A DNA stretch of 64,000 nucleotides from Maniola hyperantus (taxonomy: Eukaryota > Arthropoda > Insecta > Lepidoptera > Nymphalidae): the NCBI RefSeq assembly GCF_902806685.2, contig NC_048557.2, positions 2,224,654-2,288,653 of the forward strand, read 5' to 3'. Made by a program: the position numbers and the translations under genes. This document shows positions 20,993 through 63,469 of this stretch, piece by piece; position 1 is the stretch's first letter; every line of letters begins with the position of its first letter. The notes under the pieces are model-generated. The model saw only the letters and a program-made list of their open reading frames with translations. It ran no database searches and was not told the origin of the DNA.

Positions 20993-21289
20993 TAGTGCCA
21001 ACTTAGTTCATACTCCAACCCAAACTCAATGCACTTCGTCAGTCTCAAGTAGGTAGCTTGAACTTGAAGCCTTGAAGGAGGCACTAAGGAGTGTACTATA
21101 AATAATAGAAGGGTTAGATTAATTTGTTGCATATAACAATTACTAGCATCATAGAGTTAGAGTTTTTGTGTTTAATATACGGAACCCTAAAAATGAATGT
21201 TCCCGCCTCCGCCTCACCTGTGTCGACTCGTTCGACAGCGTTCGACATTCGGTCGAAATTCGAACGAATGAATAAAAGGAGCAAGCGGT

Positions 21290-21548
21290 GAGAACTGAGA
21301 ATGGCATTTGTGCGTGAAATTGTTTTAGTTTTTTGTGTGAACAAGTGAATTTTTCTCACAATATTAACCTCTCGATAGTGCTCCCGTGTTTGAGTAATAA
21401 AACACCCTGTAAAGTGCCGCCACAGTGATGTGAAGTGATAAAAGCTTGTCTTTAAAGTTAAGTGACTGGGGTGGTAACTGGTGACCACGGATTTTGTTGC
21501 TGTTACAATGGACTGACTTCCCGCTAACGAAGGAATTTAAAACATACG
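21290..21548 (+). other. POSH: candidate noncoding first exon of POSH
   Basis: A GC-moderate, gene-like stretch ending in ACATACG|GTGAGT at 21548. POSH coding exon 1 starts after a TTTTCAG acceptor (24617) and carries only 12 bases before its ATG, so an upstream leader exon is required. This is the only leader-like segment with a strong donor in the divergent region. It has short upstream ORFs (ATG at 21301, 15 codons; ATG GAC TGA near 21507). The start site is uncertain. Confidence 0.5.
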
Positions 21549-23119
21549 GTGAGTCATCGACGTTCCTGAGATATAATCGCACTCGTTAAAAGATGCATTT
21601 CTTGATATAAATAGTTGACATGCAACTCATAAACTCAGCTCGCGAGTTCGCTTACAAAATTTCGATAGTCGACACTGGACAGTGTTCGGAATTCAAATTG
21701 TTTTTCCATTTCTGCATTCGACTTTCAAAATTAAAATTCCAAAACACTTCCCATTTTCGGGCATTCCAAATTCCGATGAAAGTAAACAACTTTTACACTA
21801 AATACTTGGAATGCTGGCAGCTGTCCAAGTTTTGATTTCTGTAGATTGTCTCGCCTTTTAAAATCGTAACAGGTTGTTATATTTTATATTAGCACTCATT
21901 TCAATTTGGTACTCGGGGTAGGTAGTATGATATTCTTGCAACATCCTTCTTCCATAGTTTCTTGACGAGAATGAGATGTTTATAATAATAATTGTTATAT
22001 AATATAAAAAATAATAAATATGTCCAGTAGAAATGTTTCACCTTATATATTCAGGCATGCAAAATTAGTACCTACCTAACATATACTTATATTCTTTAAA
22101 ATTAAAAAAATTGATCTAAATTAATCTAATCTAATCTTAAATTTAATCTATTGTAATACAAATGACAGCTCACATAGATAATATTATGTTCTTCACAATT
22201 TTCTATAGGCAGCTGTACCGTGCACCACCAATATATATGTATATGTATTTACCTACTTACATATTTATGACTCATTATAAACAATAATAAATAATTAAAT
22301 TTATTGACATTATATTATTACGCTAATAAAGATAAGAGGAGTTCAATCAGCTGTTATTGACACTAATACCTATATCTAAATATATAAAAATCTATATATA
22401 TAAAAGGAAAAGGTGACTGACTGACTGATCTATCAACACACAGCTACAACTCAAACAACTGGACGGATCAGGCTGGAATTTGGCATGCAGATAGCTATTA
22501 TGACATAGGCATCCGCTAAGAAAGGATTTTTTGAAAACTCAACCCCTAAGGGGGTGAAATAGGGGTTAGTAAAGTCTGTATGAACCTGAGCTCTACTCCA
22601 CTCTGCCTGTGTGCATTGTGCAGAGTTCAAGTCAATTATGGGAAGTATTGCAATATTGCATCAGTGTTTTGTAATAGGGTGCAGGTAATATGGTTGTATG
22701 CCAACTCAATTGAAGATAACTGTGCCACAGTGTGTCCATTGAATATAGGTAGTTGTTGAGTGCAATTTGACAATATTACACTGTTGACTCAGTAGTCAGT
22801 ACAGTTTATATTGACTGTTGCACCTATGTATTTAGGACTAAGTGATGCCCGCGACTTCATCCCCATGGATATAATTATAGGTACTAAAAATACTGTGGGA
22901 ACTCTTTGATTTTCCGGGATAAAAACCAGCCAAGTGTGAGGCAGACTCGCGCACCGAGGGTTCCGAATTAGTCGTATTTTTTCGATATTTTGCACGATAA
23001 ATCAAAAACAATTAGGTATGCATAAAAATGAATAAAAATCTGTTTTAGAATGTACAAGTAAAGCCCTTTCATATTATGATAACCCACATGCTATAGTTAT
23101 ACGCGCCACTCTGGCCCCG

Positions 23120-23290
23120 CCCACTTTCTTTGCAGGTTGTTACTTGTTGCAAATATGAATCTGCATCCGCAAAAAAAAATCCACATCAATTAATGCGGAT
23201 GCGGAAGTCTGAATTATGCTGATGTTCCGCATTTGCGGATGCGGATATCCATAACATCCCTGCGCTTTACTGAATAGATGATACCACTCC
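23120..23290. mobile_element. GCATCCGC-rich repeat shared with 35560-35850
   Basis: CATCAATTAATGCGGATGCGG, GCAAATATGAATCTGCATCC and CCCCGCCCACTTTCTTTGC occur here; the reverse complement order occurs at 35560-35850. Internally self-complementary. Confidence 0.65.
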
Positions 23291-23634
23291 ACCAACTTCA
23301 TGTGCCTAAATTTAGTTGTTTTATCATGTGGGAACACTTTGATTTTCTGGAATAAAAACAGACAGACATAGGCTACTTTTTATAAGAATTTGACAGTATA
23401 ACCAGTGGTTATACTGTTGTTTACAAATGCATGACGTCAGAGCACAGATAATCTATCGGCCAAACATGGCCGACAGTGTTTTCACCTGTCTAAGAAAAAT
23501 ATTTTTTTAAATTAAAGTTTTACGGTTTTTAGGGCGCAAAAAAATATAGTGTTAATTTTTTTGATATAATAGGACAAATATTAACCATTTAAGACCAACT
23601 TAAAAAAATTGTCAAGTAGCCTATTGTTCCTCTA

Positions 23635-23882
23635 TCAGTACCCTTATTATAAATGCGAAAGTGTGTTTGTTTGTTGGTTTATTGGTTTGTTGGTTTGTTT
23701 GTTTGTTGGTTTGTCCTTCAATCACGTCACAACGGTGCAACGGATTGACGTGATTTTTTGAATGGGTATAGATAAAGACCTGGAGAATGACATAGGCTTT
23801 TTATCCCGGAAAATCAAAGATTTACCACAGGATTTTTAAAAAACCTAATTCCACGTGGACGAAGTCGCAGGCATCAGCTAGT
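23635..23882 (+). mobile_element. Lep1-like repeat
   Basis: CTTATTATAAATGCGAAAGT to GACGAAGTCGCAGGCATCAG plus CTAGT, with an expanded GTTTGTTG tract near its start. Confidence 0.75.
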
Positions 23883-23965
23883 AATAATAATATATTTTTA
23901 CAGTTCATTTCTCTGGAAACCTGATCCGTAAACTAAGAAATCCCGTGTCTTAGGGGCCAATAATA

Positions 23966-24240
23966 ATCTAAATATATAAAAGGAAAAGGTGACTGACTGA
24001 TTGACTGACTGACTGACGGATCGGGCTGAAATTTGACATGCAGATAGCAGTGGCGTGCACAGGGTTTGAAGCCAGGGTAGGCACTAGTTAAGTAGGAGCC
24101 TGTTTATTGGCAGGTCATTATGAAAAACTGGGGTAAGCAGTGCATATATGCCTCTATGACCTGCATGCCACTGGCAGATAGCTACTATGACGTACGCATC
24201 CGCTAACAAAGGATATTTGAAAATTCAACCCCTAAGGGCA
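23966..24240 (+). mobile_element. repeat family C split by a hAT-type MITE
   Basis: The family C sequence stops at GACATGCAGATAG, is interrupted by the MITE 24048-24173, and resumes GCAGATAGCTACTATGACG to CAACCCCTAAGGG. Confidence 0.8.
24048..24173. mobile_element. hAT-type MITE with 8-bp target duplication
   Basis: Ends CAGTGGCGTGCA and TGCATGCCACTG are inverted (one mismatch). The flanks GCAGATAG at 24040-24047 and 24174-24181 are an exact 8-bp duplication, the size made by hAT transposases. A second copy with its own 8-bp duplication is at 45647-45792. Confidence 0.9.
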
Positions 24241-24629
24241 GTACAGTATGAGTTTGTACTAACTCAGTCATTATGCACAGCTAAGGTTTACTAGTTATAC
24301 TAGGAATACTGTTTCGCGATCTGTCCTACCAATTACAACGCGGGTATCTTCCAAACTAGAGTGAATAGGCATCTACAGTTCATTCAGTTCAACGCATCTG
24401 CAGTTCCTCTGGTGCTGCAAATGTTCATGGGCGGCGGTAATAACATCAAGTGACCCGCCTGCTCGTTGCCTAGAAAAAACCTATTCACTCTTTAGCTTGA
24501 AGAGGTACCCATATTAAATTTGGAGGCAAAACCTGACGCCCGAAGGGCGTTCCATATCCTTGCAGTTTGTGTTAGAAACTAGGAACTGCGTGGATCATGA
24601 TGATAATTAATTTTCAGGGGCCGACCGGA

Positions 24630-55643
<31,014 letters not shown>

Positions 55644-55879
55644 CACTACGCGCACGCTGGCTTCTACAGTGCGCTCTACGACTACAGGAAACACCACCTA
55701 TAACAGTGATCAAGGAACTCTATACATAATCGATAATTAATAATTAAGACATTAGTTATCAGTAATACATGATAGGATAATTTTGGTCCCCCCCACGTGC
55801 AACGCATATACGGATGATTTATGCGAACACGTGCCGGGCGCGGGCCGTGCCAAGTACGAGAGCACGTACGCCATGTTGG

Positions 55880-56335
55880 CATAAATCGGCCCTTAGACCG
55901 GGGGCACGCGATGCGTTGCGGTCTTACATAGAGATATGTGGCATGTCACACGTTACGCTCCCGTGCCGCACCGGACTTGCAACCACCGAGACGAGACTTA
56001 TTAACAGACTGTCCAACGCTGCTACGACGCCGCTGCGATATAACGTTGCGGCGCCGCACCGCTCGCGTGCCCGCTGATACGGTGAAATCGCACGATGCGT
56101 TCCGTTGGCGGTGCCGCTGCGTCATCGTACATAGACATCGCAGTGCCATGCCACACGATGCGTTAGTACGTCCGCACCGCACTCGCAGCGGACTTGTGAC
56201 CATGCAGGCCGGGAGAGGTGGTGCGGTGGCCATACTATCTGCCGGAGCGGCAACGCAGTGCCCGTGTGGCGCAACCCACAGCGGTGCGGCGCCGCAACGC
56301 ACCGGAAACGCACCGTGTCGTATACGCATTCTAAG
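55880..56335. repeat. GC-rich degenerate repeat downstream of POSH
   Basis: Two diverged halves share ACATAGA(G/C)AT, GTGCC..GCCACACGATGCG, ACCGCACTCGCAGCGGAC-like and CGGTGCGGCGCCGCAACGC words, some inverted. Open in several frames by composition only. Could be a decayed transposon or part of the POSH 3' UTR. Confidence 0.45.
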
Positions 56336-56876
56336 GCGTCATTAAGAAAATTCCTTGACGTATTATGTAACAAGTATATTTTTAAATAGATATGTTTCAA
56401 TACCTTAGAATTATTAGATGTTAATATTTCGATTCGGCCGTACCATAAAAATGAATATTAAAGATCTCCGATCTTGTTCTTTTTACACTAAAAAGAAAGG
56501 AATATATACAGTCCATGCGCTATTTTAACTCTGTGGGTCAACTGTCATGTCTCGACTAAAATCGTACTGTTGATATGGAATTTTATACAAAAAGTTAAAA
56601 TGGCGCGTTACATTTTACGATAGTTTAGTTCTGTTATACTTCGTTCGAATACGATCAATACTAATTCCTATGTACACAAAAAATAATTTTTTACAGAACT
56701 ATAATATAGTTCCATCCTTTTCACATTGTTGATGGTGGAAAAGGATGGCATGACTTATAGTTTTTTTAAACTTTGTGCAAGCGAATTAGAACTATTTTGT
56801 AGCTAACTTATTAACTTTAGGTAGTGTTTAATGGTTAAGATTTTCTAAATTAAAATTACTCATCTCATCGATTCAA
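56336..56876. other. sequence downstream of POSH without recognised genes
   Basis: AT-rich, with scraps of the foldback family at 42000-42168 (TTTTTACAGAACTATAATAT..GGATGGCATGACTTATAG). The true POSH cleavage site is not evident; no AATAAA is well placed close to the stop. Confidence 0.4.
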
Positions 56877-57010
56877 GGGGCGGACCAATAAATTCCTAAA
56901 AGGCCGGCAACGCATCGGCGGTTCCTCTGGTGCTGCAAATGTTCATGGGCGGCGGTAATCACTTAACATCAGGTGACCCGCCTGCTCGTTTGCTCGCTAT
57001 ATCTATTAAA
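56877..57010 (+). mobile_element. CR1-like LINE, short 3' end
   Basis: GGGGCGGACCAATAAATTCC to TCGCTATATCTATTAAAAAA; the same 3' end as 51190-51335, in plus orientation. Confidence 0.85.
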
Positions 57011-57471
57011 AAAATCTTATTGACATGGCGTCGATTCTGATGTTTCTCCAAACTAAATTTAGAATATCTACATCTTTTGGTTTTTAATATTGCTAAAAAA
57101 GGACAGAAAATGAATTTTAAATTACATAATCCAACTTTAGTATGGTCATTACTGGCACCTAATGTCACGAGGATTGACAGTTTTAAATGATTTTTTAAAA
57201 TTAAATTTTGTCTGTTTGTAAGAAAAAAATGTGAATACTCCAAAATGTTCTTGCGATCATAATCAATACTATTGAATACAGGGTGTAACCAAAACGCTGG
57301 CAAAAACGAAGACTGATGAACAAAATAATACTGATGATTACTGATATAATACAAAAAAAACGCGAAAAAAATAAAATAAAAATCTATAAAAGTTTACTAT
57401 AAATAAAACATCTGACTGACTGACGCTAGAACTCGGAGTCAATGTCGCGTCGTAGGCAAGTTGACCAGCGG

Positions 57472-57648
57472 CCCTACCGCGGTTGTTTGACAGCTACAAT
57501 GTCACGATCGCAATCATCTTTGATTGGTTAATGCTCGCTCACTATTGGCCACAATGCATTGTTGCAACAAGAATCGCACAGATTCAGCCAATCAGAACAA
57601 TTGAGATTGTAATAATGATTGATTCAGGTTTTAGACAATCGCCCTACC
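57472..57648 (+). mobile_element. MITE family 4
   Basis: CCCTACCGCGGTTGTTTGAC to TTTTAGACAATCGCCCTACC. Confidence 0.82.
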
Positions 57649-58044
57649 GAGTTTTGTACGTTATACATTGCGGGTTTGAAAAATACTAAGTCACTAAAAC
57701 TACAAAAGGATGCAAATGGTTATTGGTATTGGATTGTGTTTAGGAGGTATAACAATAACGCTAAGTTTTTGCCAGCGTTCTGGTTACACTCTGTATTTAA
57801 GAAACCTTTAAGAAATACGTTGCTGTATTTGGCTGTATTGGTGGGACTAGTAATTTTAATTCAGAAGATCCTGGAACGATTTTGATACGATTTCAATGAA
57901 TTTATTTTTATAGGATTGATACGCTTATTATGTTAGTAACTGATTTTTAAGACTCTCCTGTGTTCCGAGTTCCTTTAAAAAGCTAAGGCGGTGGTGATGC
58001 ATATTGTTTGCTTTTCCGACGTGTGTAGTAGAGGCGGGGTGTGG

Positions 58045-58250
58045 TTAAGATTTCGGCCGCCTATTCGTGTTCGGAGCTTCGATACCGTGCACGCACCTCT
58101 AACTTATTCGGATTTTTTTTGTATGATTCTGTTGGCGGTTCAATAAAAATAAAATAAGTGCGTCTTACGCAATTAAATATCACTTGCTTTAACGGTGAAG
58201 GAAAACATCGTGAGGAAACATGCATGTTTGAGAGTTCTCAATAGTGTGTG
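58045..58250 (+). mobile_element. decayed SINE family A copy that feeds a minisatellite
   Basis: Keeps the CGTGCACGCACCTCTAACTT and TATCACTTGCTTTAACGGTG body and CATGCATGTTTGAGAGTTCT. Its tail word GAGAGTTCTC..GTGTGTGAAGTCT becomes the 40-bp repeat unit. Confidence 0.75.
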
Positions 58251-59215
58251 AAGTCTGCCAGTCAAGTCTGAGAGTTCTCAATAATGTGTGAAGTCTGTCG
58301 GTCAAGTCTGAGAGTTCTCAATAGTGTGTGAAGTCTGTCTGTCAAGTCTGAGAATTCTCAATAGTGTGTGAAGTCTGTCGGTCAAGTCTGAGAATTCTCA
58401 ATAGTGTGTGAAGTCTGCCAGTCAAGTCTGACAGTTCTCAATAGTGTGTGAAGTCTGTCGGTCAAGTCTGAGAATTCTCAATGGTGTGTGAAGTCTGTCA
58501 GTCAAGTCTGAGAGTTCTCAATAGTGTGTGAAGTCTGCCGGTCAAGTCTGAGAGTTCTCAATAGTGTGTGAAGTCTGTCGGTCAAATCTGAGAATTCTCA
58601 ATAGTGTGTGAAGTCTGCCAGTCAAGTCTGAGAGTTCTCAATAGTGTGTGAAGTCTGTCAGTCATGTCTGAGAGTTCTCAATAGTGTGTGAAGTCTGCCA
58701 GTCATGTCTGAGAGTTCTCAATAGTGTGTGAAGTCTGTCGGTCAAGTCTGAGAATTCTCAATAGTGTGTGAAGTCTGCCGGTCAAGTCTGAGAGTTCTCA
58801 ATAGTGTGTGAAGTCTGTCGGTCAAGTCTGAGAATTCTCAATAGTGTGTGAAGTCTGCCAGTCAAGTCTGAGAGTTCTCAATAGTGTGTGAAGTCTGTCA
58901 GTCAAGTCTGAGAATTCTGAATAGTGTGTGAAGTCTGCCAGTCAAGTCTGACGGTGAGATCTATAGAGCGCACTCTGACTTAGCTTAGACTTAAGACAGA
59001 GTTAAAACGGGACAGAGCTATATCTCTCACATAAATTTGTCTCGTTTTAACTCAATCTTAAGTCTGAGCAGTCAAAGTGCAAATAGATCTCAACCTTAGA
59101 GTTCTCAATAGTGTGTGAAGTCTGTCAGTCAAGTCTGAGAATTCTCAATAGTGTGTGAAGTCTGCCAGTCAAGTCTGAGAGTTCTTAATAGTGTGTGAAG
59201 TCTGCCAGTCAAATG
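58221..59215 (+). repeat. 40-bp minisatellite, about 21 copies, split by a MITE
   Basis: The unit is GTCAAGTCTGAGAGTTCTCA followed by ATAGTGTGTGAAGTCTGYCR. About 18 units run from 58221 to 58950, then MITE family 3 (58951-59092), then about three more units. Units differ by scattered point changes (GAGAG/GAGAA, GCCA/GTCG). Confidence 0.95.
58951..59092. mobile_element. MITE family 3 inside the minisatellite
   Basis: ACGGTGAGATCTATAGAGCG to AAATAGATCTCAACC, with inner ACTTAAGACAGAGTTAAAAC arms. The repeat phase resumes right after it. Confidence 0.88.
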
Positions 59216-59405
59216 GGAGCCAAACTAGGTTTATACGGAGCACACTGCCAATAAACCCCTCTTAAATTATTTCAAATACGGAATACAGGTTAACATTTTT
59301 TTTTAACTTTAAAGTTTAAACACTGCCATATTAATGAATATTTCGATAACAATATAACAATTTACACAAGAATTTGAAACTATCCGTTTTGGATTTTTTT
59401 AATTT

Positions 59406-59745
59406 ACAGTAGCCGGCAAGAAATATTGTACATCGGCCTTTAGAAAGAGATTTCTCCTTCGTAGAGCGTTGTCTCTGTCACTCGTACCTATGTGACGTTT
59501 TGTCGGATTCAACGACAGAGACAACGTTCCACAAAAACGCTATCTCTTTCTAAAGGTTGATGTACAATATTTCCTCCCGGGTACTGTAACTAAAGTAGGT
59601 GTACAGTACGCGGCAGAAAGTAATGTACATCGACCTTTAGAAGGAGATACCAGATTTGTAGAGCATTGTCTCTGTCGTTGAGACCGACAAAACAGTGTGA
59701 CAGAGACAATGCTCTACAAAGCCGCAATGTCATTCTAAAGTAATA
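59406..59745. mobile_element. two adjacent MITE family 2 copies
   Basis: First copy 59406-59588 (CAGTAGCCGGCAAGAAATAT to TCCTCCCGGGTACTGTA); second 59602-59745 (TACAGTACGCGGCAGAAAGT to AATGTCATTCTAAAG), separated by about 13 bases. Confidence 0.8.
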
Positions 59746-59771
59746 ACTTGTCCCTATCTAAGCTATTTGTT

Positions 59772-60373
59772 TTAGTGTCCGATCGATAACTAAAGACTAA
59801 CAGTCAAAATTAATAGTAATCAATCCTATCTGTAATCTGTGGATAGATTAGTAATAACAACATTACTAATCTATCGACAGATTTTTTTTTTACAGATAGG
59901 ATTAGTCAAAAATGGCTTTTTTGACCATGAACAGCGTTGCCAAGCAATTTATCTGCACAGATAGGATAGAATATGAATTTCGGCCGTACATAGATACTGG
60001 CGCGGCGTTTATGCACCTTTGGGCAAAACGACACCTACGAGTAAGCTTTAAAGTCTATAGAAGTCGTTCCTATGTAAAGCCTGACCAGAAAAATAAAGTA
60101 CCTCGCCATATTGTGGAAACCCGTGGAACTAATTTATACAAGACCATATACATAATGACCATAGACCATTTACTAGTGGCGCTCCCAGTGCAAGTTTTTT
60201 GTTTTTCTGGTCAGGCTTTACCTTTTAGTAACATAAATGAATTTTTTTTTTAATATGACGCTTCATTATTAATTTATGAAGCTTTTTCTCGGCTAAAATC
60301 ATTTTGAATTTGGCCTACCTAAAACTACGCCGCAATGGGTCAAAACTCAAAAACTTTTTCGATCGGACACTAA
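59772..60373. mobile_element. 602-bp element with 14-bp terminal inverted repeats and nested insert
   Basis: TTAGTGTCCGATCG at 59772 and CGATCGGACACTAA at 60360-60373. Inside are a foldback (TCCTATCTGT..ACAGATAGGA, about 59823-59905) and a second MITE (60074-60221). Confidence 0.78.
60074..60221. mobile_element. 148-bp MITE with perfect 20-bp inverted ends
   Basis: GTAAAGCCTGACCAGAAAAA at 60074-60093 is exactly mirrored at 60202-60221. No other copy noticed in the window. Confidence 0.88.
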
Positions 60374-61689
60374 TTTTATTGTAAGGGTAGAAAATGTGTA
60401 GATATACTTATACTTATCTACGTTATGAAAATACATTTTTCTTACAAAATATAAAGAAATTAAGTACCCTACCCTTAGGTACCCTAAGTGATTAAATAAA
60501 AAGTAGTTTTTAAAATGTTTTCAAAAATTTGTTTAGAGAAATTTTAAATGTAAGACTGTATTATAATGGTGAAACTTTTGTCATATTTAGTGTAAAATTT
60601 AATCGTCTTTGTATAATGTATAATTAGGTGAAATATATTTTATACTTTCGTTTCATACTAGTGATATGATATAGAATTTAGATTTTAACTTAAGTTTAAA
60701 CTTTAAATTATTTATTCTGAGCAAGTTTTTGGACGACTTTTCAAAGCATTCTTTTGATATTGTGTACACTTTCACACACTTTTTTTATCTGTAAGAATGC
60801 CTTTGCCCTAAGCATTATTGTATTAATTTAAAAAAACGAATATTCGTCGTGGTCAAAAGTCGTCAATGAAACTAAAATGTGTATATTTATGTATGGGAAA
60901 TTAAATCGCTCAAAATTTTTATGATATCAATGTTTAAACGATTTTCTAACTTTTTTTTTTTTGTAATTTTTCTACTAGATATTTATTGGATTTTTACTTC
61001 CTTTTTAACTATTAATAATTATTAATTAAAAAAAGCCACTGTTCTGTTAAGTTCGATCGTCAAAAAGAACTGATTTTATTTTAAGTATTTATTTGAAATT
61101 GACTTTTTTATTACCTTTGATAGTTATTTTTAATGTATTCATAGTTCATACATGTATCCAAACAACGAATTTGTAAAACATATTTTAAAAAGAAATATGA
61201 ATTATCTGACTACCCATGATACTCAAAAATGTTTTTGGATAAGTATTTTTAATGAATGTCATAGTTTTAAATTTTAATGATATTAAATGATCGACACAAA
61301 TTAAAAAAAATGTGAAAATTTACTTACAAGTTTTAATCAGAAAAACATATAGTAAATGTTATTCTTTTTTGTGCTCTTACAAAATCGTTTTTAGGGAAAC
61401 TTGAAATTTTATGAAAATTAAACTTGTTAAAATAATTACTTAGCAAAATTTAGAATTATATTTATTTTGTGTGTAATTTTTTTGGATAAAATATGAAAAA
61501 TGTAAGAAATCTAAGGCTGCGTTCTGACTGACAGACGTTTATTGATAAAATATTCGCTGATATTTGAAAGTTATTTTTTAAAATATAACCTATAATTTAC
61601 ATTGTTTTTTTAACTGGTTGGATTGCTCCACGCACTGGGAATGCAGTCGGAAAATTGTAGACTTGTGAAGCGACTGTATATTTAAAAAT
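60374..61689. other. AT-rich intergenic sequence
   Basis: No ORF of interest, RNA gene or recognised repeat; very AT-rich. Confidence 0.6.
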
Positions 61690-61895
61690 AGGGTTTTGGA
61701 CTGACTGACTAATCGATTTATCAACGCACAGCTCAAACTACTGGACGGATCGGGCTGCAATTTGGCATGCAGATAGCTATTATGACGTAGGCATCCGCTA
61801 AGAAAGGATTTTTGAAAATTCATCCTCTACGGAGGTGAAATAGGGGTTTGAAATGTGTGTAGTCTACGCGGACGAAGTCGCGCATAAGCTAGTTC
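61690..61895 (+). mobile_element. repeat family C
   Basis: TTTTGGACTGACTGACTAAT to ACGAAGTCGCGCATAAGCTA plus GT. Confidence 0.78.
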
Positions 61896-62544
61896 ATTAA
61901 TAAATTTAGTCATTAAATAAAAGTCTTGGTTTTTCTTTATTTTTAACATAATTAATTATTATTAACGTCACCCTGTACGGAAGGCGATAAACGACAAATA
62001 TTTTTCAATTTTTTAACATAAAAATAGAGTAATATCTAAAGGGAAAATATTTTTAGCAGCATTTTAGTTATATGTAACAATAAATTTTCATAAAACAGTC
62101 CAAAACCACACCCTAATAAATAGTCAGTCTGGAGATGCCCCAAGGCCATGTATAATCAATTTCTCCTTAGTTTACAGATAACGTCACACAGAAATGCGTA
62201 AGCGACGTGCTTGGCGTTTGGTTCGCGGTAAAAAAGCTGTAAGCGCCGTGCATAGCGCGTCGCTTACGCGTTTCTGGGAGGAGCGATGTTTACTTTCAAG
62301 TCAAGGAAAAAGTGTATTTTATAGAAAATATATTTAACATCAGCAAAAACACTGGGAGTCAAATAGTCGATAAGTAGATGAAAAAAATACTCCTTACTTT
62401 AGTTGATACTTAGTACCTAAATACGATACTGCTCTGTATGTAACTAAGCTTTGTATAAATAAGGAGACCATATCGGAGAGTTTTAGTTCACTTGTGAAGA
62501 GAAATAAACATTTTCTTCCTTATGTTATGCGATTTTTATTTCAT
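61896..62544. other. intergenic sequence, possibly an LTR-like end
   Basis: 62455-62530 has TATAAATAAGGAGACC followed about 50 bases later by AATAAA, the layout of an LTR promoter and poly(A) signal. No second LTR or internal ORF is visible. Low confidence. Confidence 0.35.
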
Positions 62545-62708
62545 TTTTTTTAAAGAATATTAGCCATGTTAAATGACTAATATTCCCCTTTCCTCTCCAA
62601 CTAAGCGTCTAAGTTTGTGCTAAGAGTAGTTACGACAATAGTGCAACGGGCGGGGTTTGAACCGTCGGTTTTCAGTCCACCCCTTTACCCGTTGAGCTAT
62701 TGAGGTTC
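62545..62708 (-). mobile_element. SINE family B, reversed
   Basis: AAAGAATATTAGCCATG at the left, GGGTTTGAACCGTCGG (box B complement) and CCCGTTGAGCTATTGAGG at the right; the anticodon-arm region is shortened. Confidence 0.78.
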
Positions 62709-62734
62709 ATGCCTTTAAATGCATCAAGTAGCAA

Positions 62735-63125
62735 TCAAAAATCGGCCAAGTGCGAGTAAGACTCGAGGATAGGTACGGACCAGCCGTAGGTGCAGAGTCA
62801 GCCTATATCCCGGGGACGGACATACAGTCCGCGACAGGTCGAGATGGCAATGAGGGGTATGAGGCGGGGGACGCTCCGCACACCCGCACGTGAACCACGC
62901 TGCGGGGTGTTCCCTCTCCGATTGCCATCTCGACCTGTCGCTATAGGTTACTTTTTGTCCCAATAAATAAAAGTCTCGGGATTCTTAATAAACCTAAGTA
63001 CACATAAAAAAGGCATAATTTACATCCCGGATATGAATCTATGCTAATTTTTTACCATGGAAGAGTTCCCTCCGGATGTTCAAAAATATAAATCCACATG
63101 GACAAAGTCGCGGATATCCTTTAGT
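62735..63125 (+). mobile_element. Lep1-like repeat carrying a nested MITE 1
   Basis: A family D scrap (CGGCCAAGTGCGAGTAAGAC), then Lep1-like sequence up to CCCGGGGACGGACATA, MITE 1 at 62823-62946, then Lep1-like TAGGTTACTTTTTGTCCC. Confidence 0.7.
62823..62946. mobile_element. foldback MITE family 1
   Basis: TACAGTCCGCGACAGGTCGA to ATTGCCATCTCGACCTGTCG. Confidence 0.82.
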
Positions 63126-63289
63126 ATATAATTATAATTAGTTGATTAACTTTTATTAAAAGGTTTATGTGAACTTACCCTATTACATAAATGGAGACAA
63201 GCCTCTAACAAAAAAATACTTTTTTTAATTTTGTAGCTTATTGATTTTATTTAAAATCCAAGAAAAAAAAATTAAAAAGCAAAAAGAGC

Positions 63290-63361
63290 CTCCCCGGCGG
63301 GGAATCGAACCCCGGTCTCCCGCGTGACAGGCGGGGATACTTACCACTATACTACCGAGGA
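63290..63361 (-). tRNA. tRNA-Asp (GTC)
   Basis: 72 nt on the minus strand. The acceptor stem TCCTCGG pairs with CCGGGGA plus discriminator G. D-arm GTAGTATAGTGGTAAGTATC; anticodon arm CCCGCCTGTCACGCGGG with anticodon GTC; T-arm CCGGGGTTCGATTCCCCG. Box A and box B are intact, and runs of T follow the 3' end on the minus strand (A runs at 63281-63285 and below), serving as a Pol III terminator. All stems pair, so it should be functional. Confidence 0.96.
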
Positions 63362-63469
63362 TTGTGATGAGCTTAATGAAATTATGGAATGTGTTCTACA
63401 TTACAAACTTTTCAGTTGAAGCTTTTTCTTGAAATATAAATTCTCGTAACATTACCACAGTAAACGACA

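Larger units (their letters stand above)
19212..21289. other. divergent intergenic region ATXN10 / POSH
   Basis: Should hold both promoters. Seen inside: an inverted-repeat-bounded element (19453-20078), a family D scrap near 20515-20565 and a 20-bp-arm hairpin (20940-20992). No coding exon recognised. Confidence 0.6.
21549..24617 (+). other. POSH: intron 1 of POSH (if the leader exon is right)
   Basis: 21549-22372 shows no recognisable repeat or gene. After that come family C (22373-22570), family D scraps (22922-23100), a GCATCCGC-rich repeat (23120-23290), Lep1-like (23635-23882), family C with a nested hAT MITE (23966-24240) and a CR1-like 3' scrap (24383-24480). Confidence 0.6.

Noticed and set aside
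55814..56400. several 87-135 aa ORFs on both strands
   Set aside because: Caused by a GC-rich degenerate repeat; no domain, start or splice evidence.
58221..59215. CRISPR-like regular repeats
   Set aside because: Units are contiguous 40-bp tandem copies without spacers, derived from a SINE, in an animal genome. It is a minisatellite.
62455..62530. complete LTR retrotransposon
   Set aside because: Only a TATA-to-AATAAA layout is visible; no paired LTR, primer site or internal ORF, so kept as a low-confidence note.
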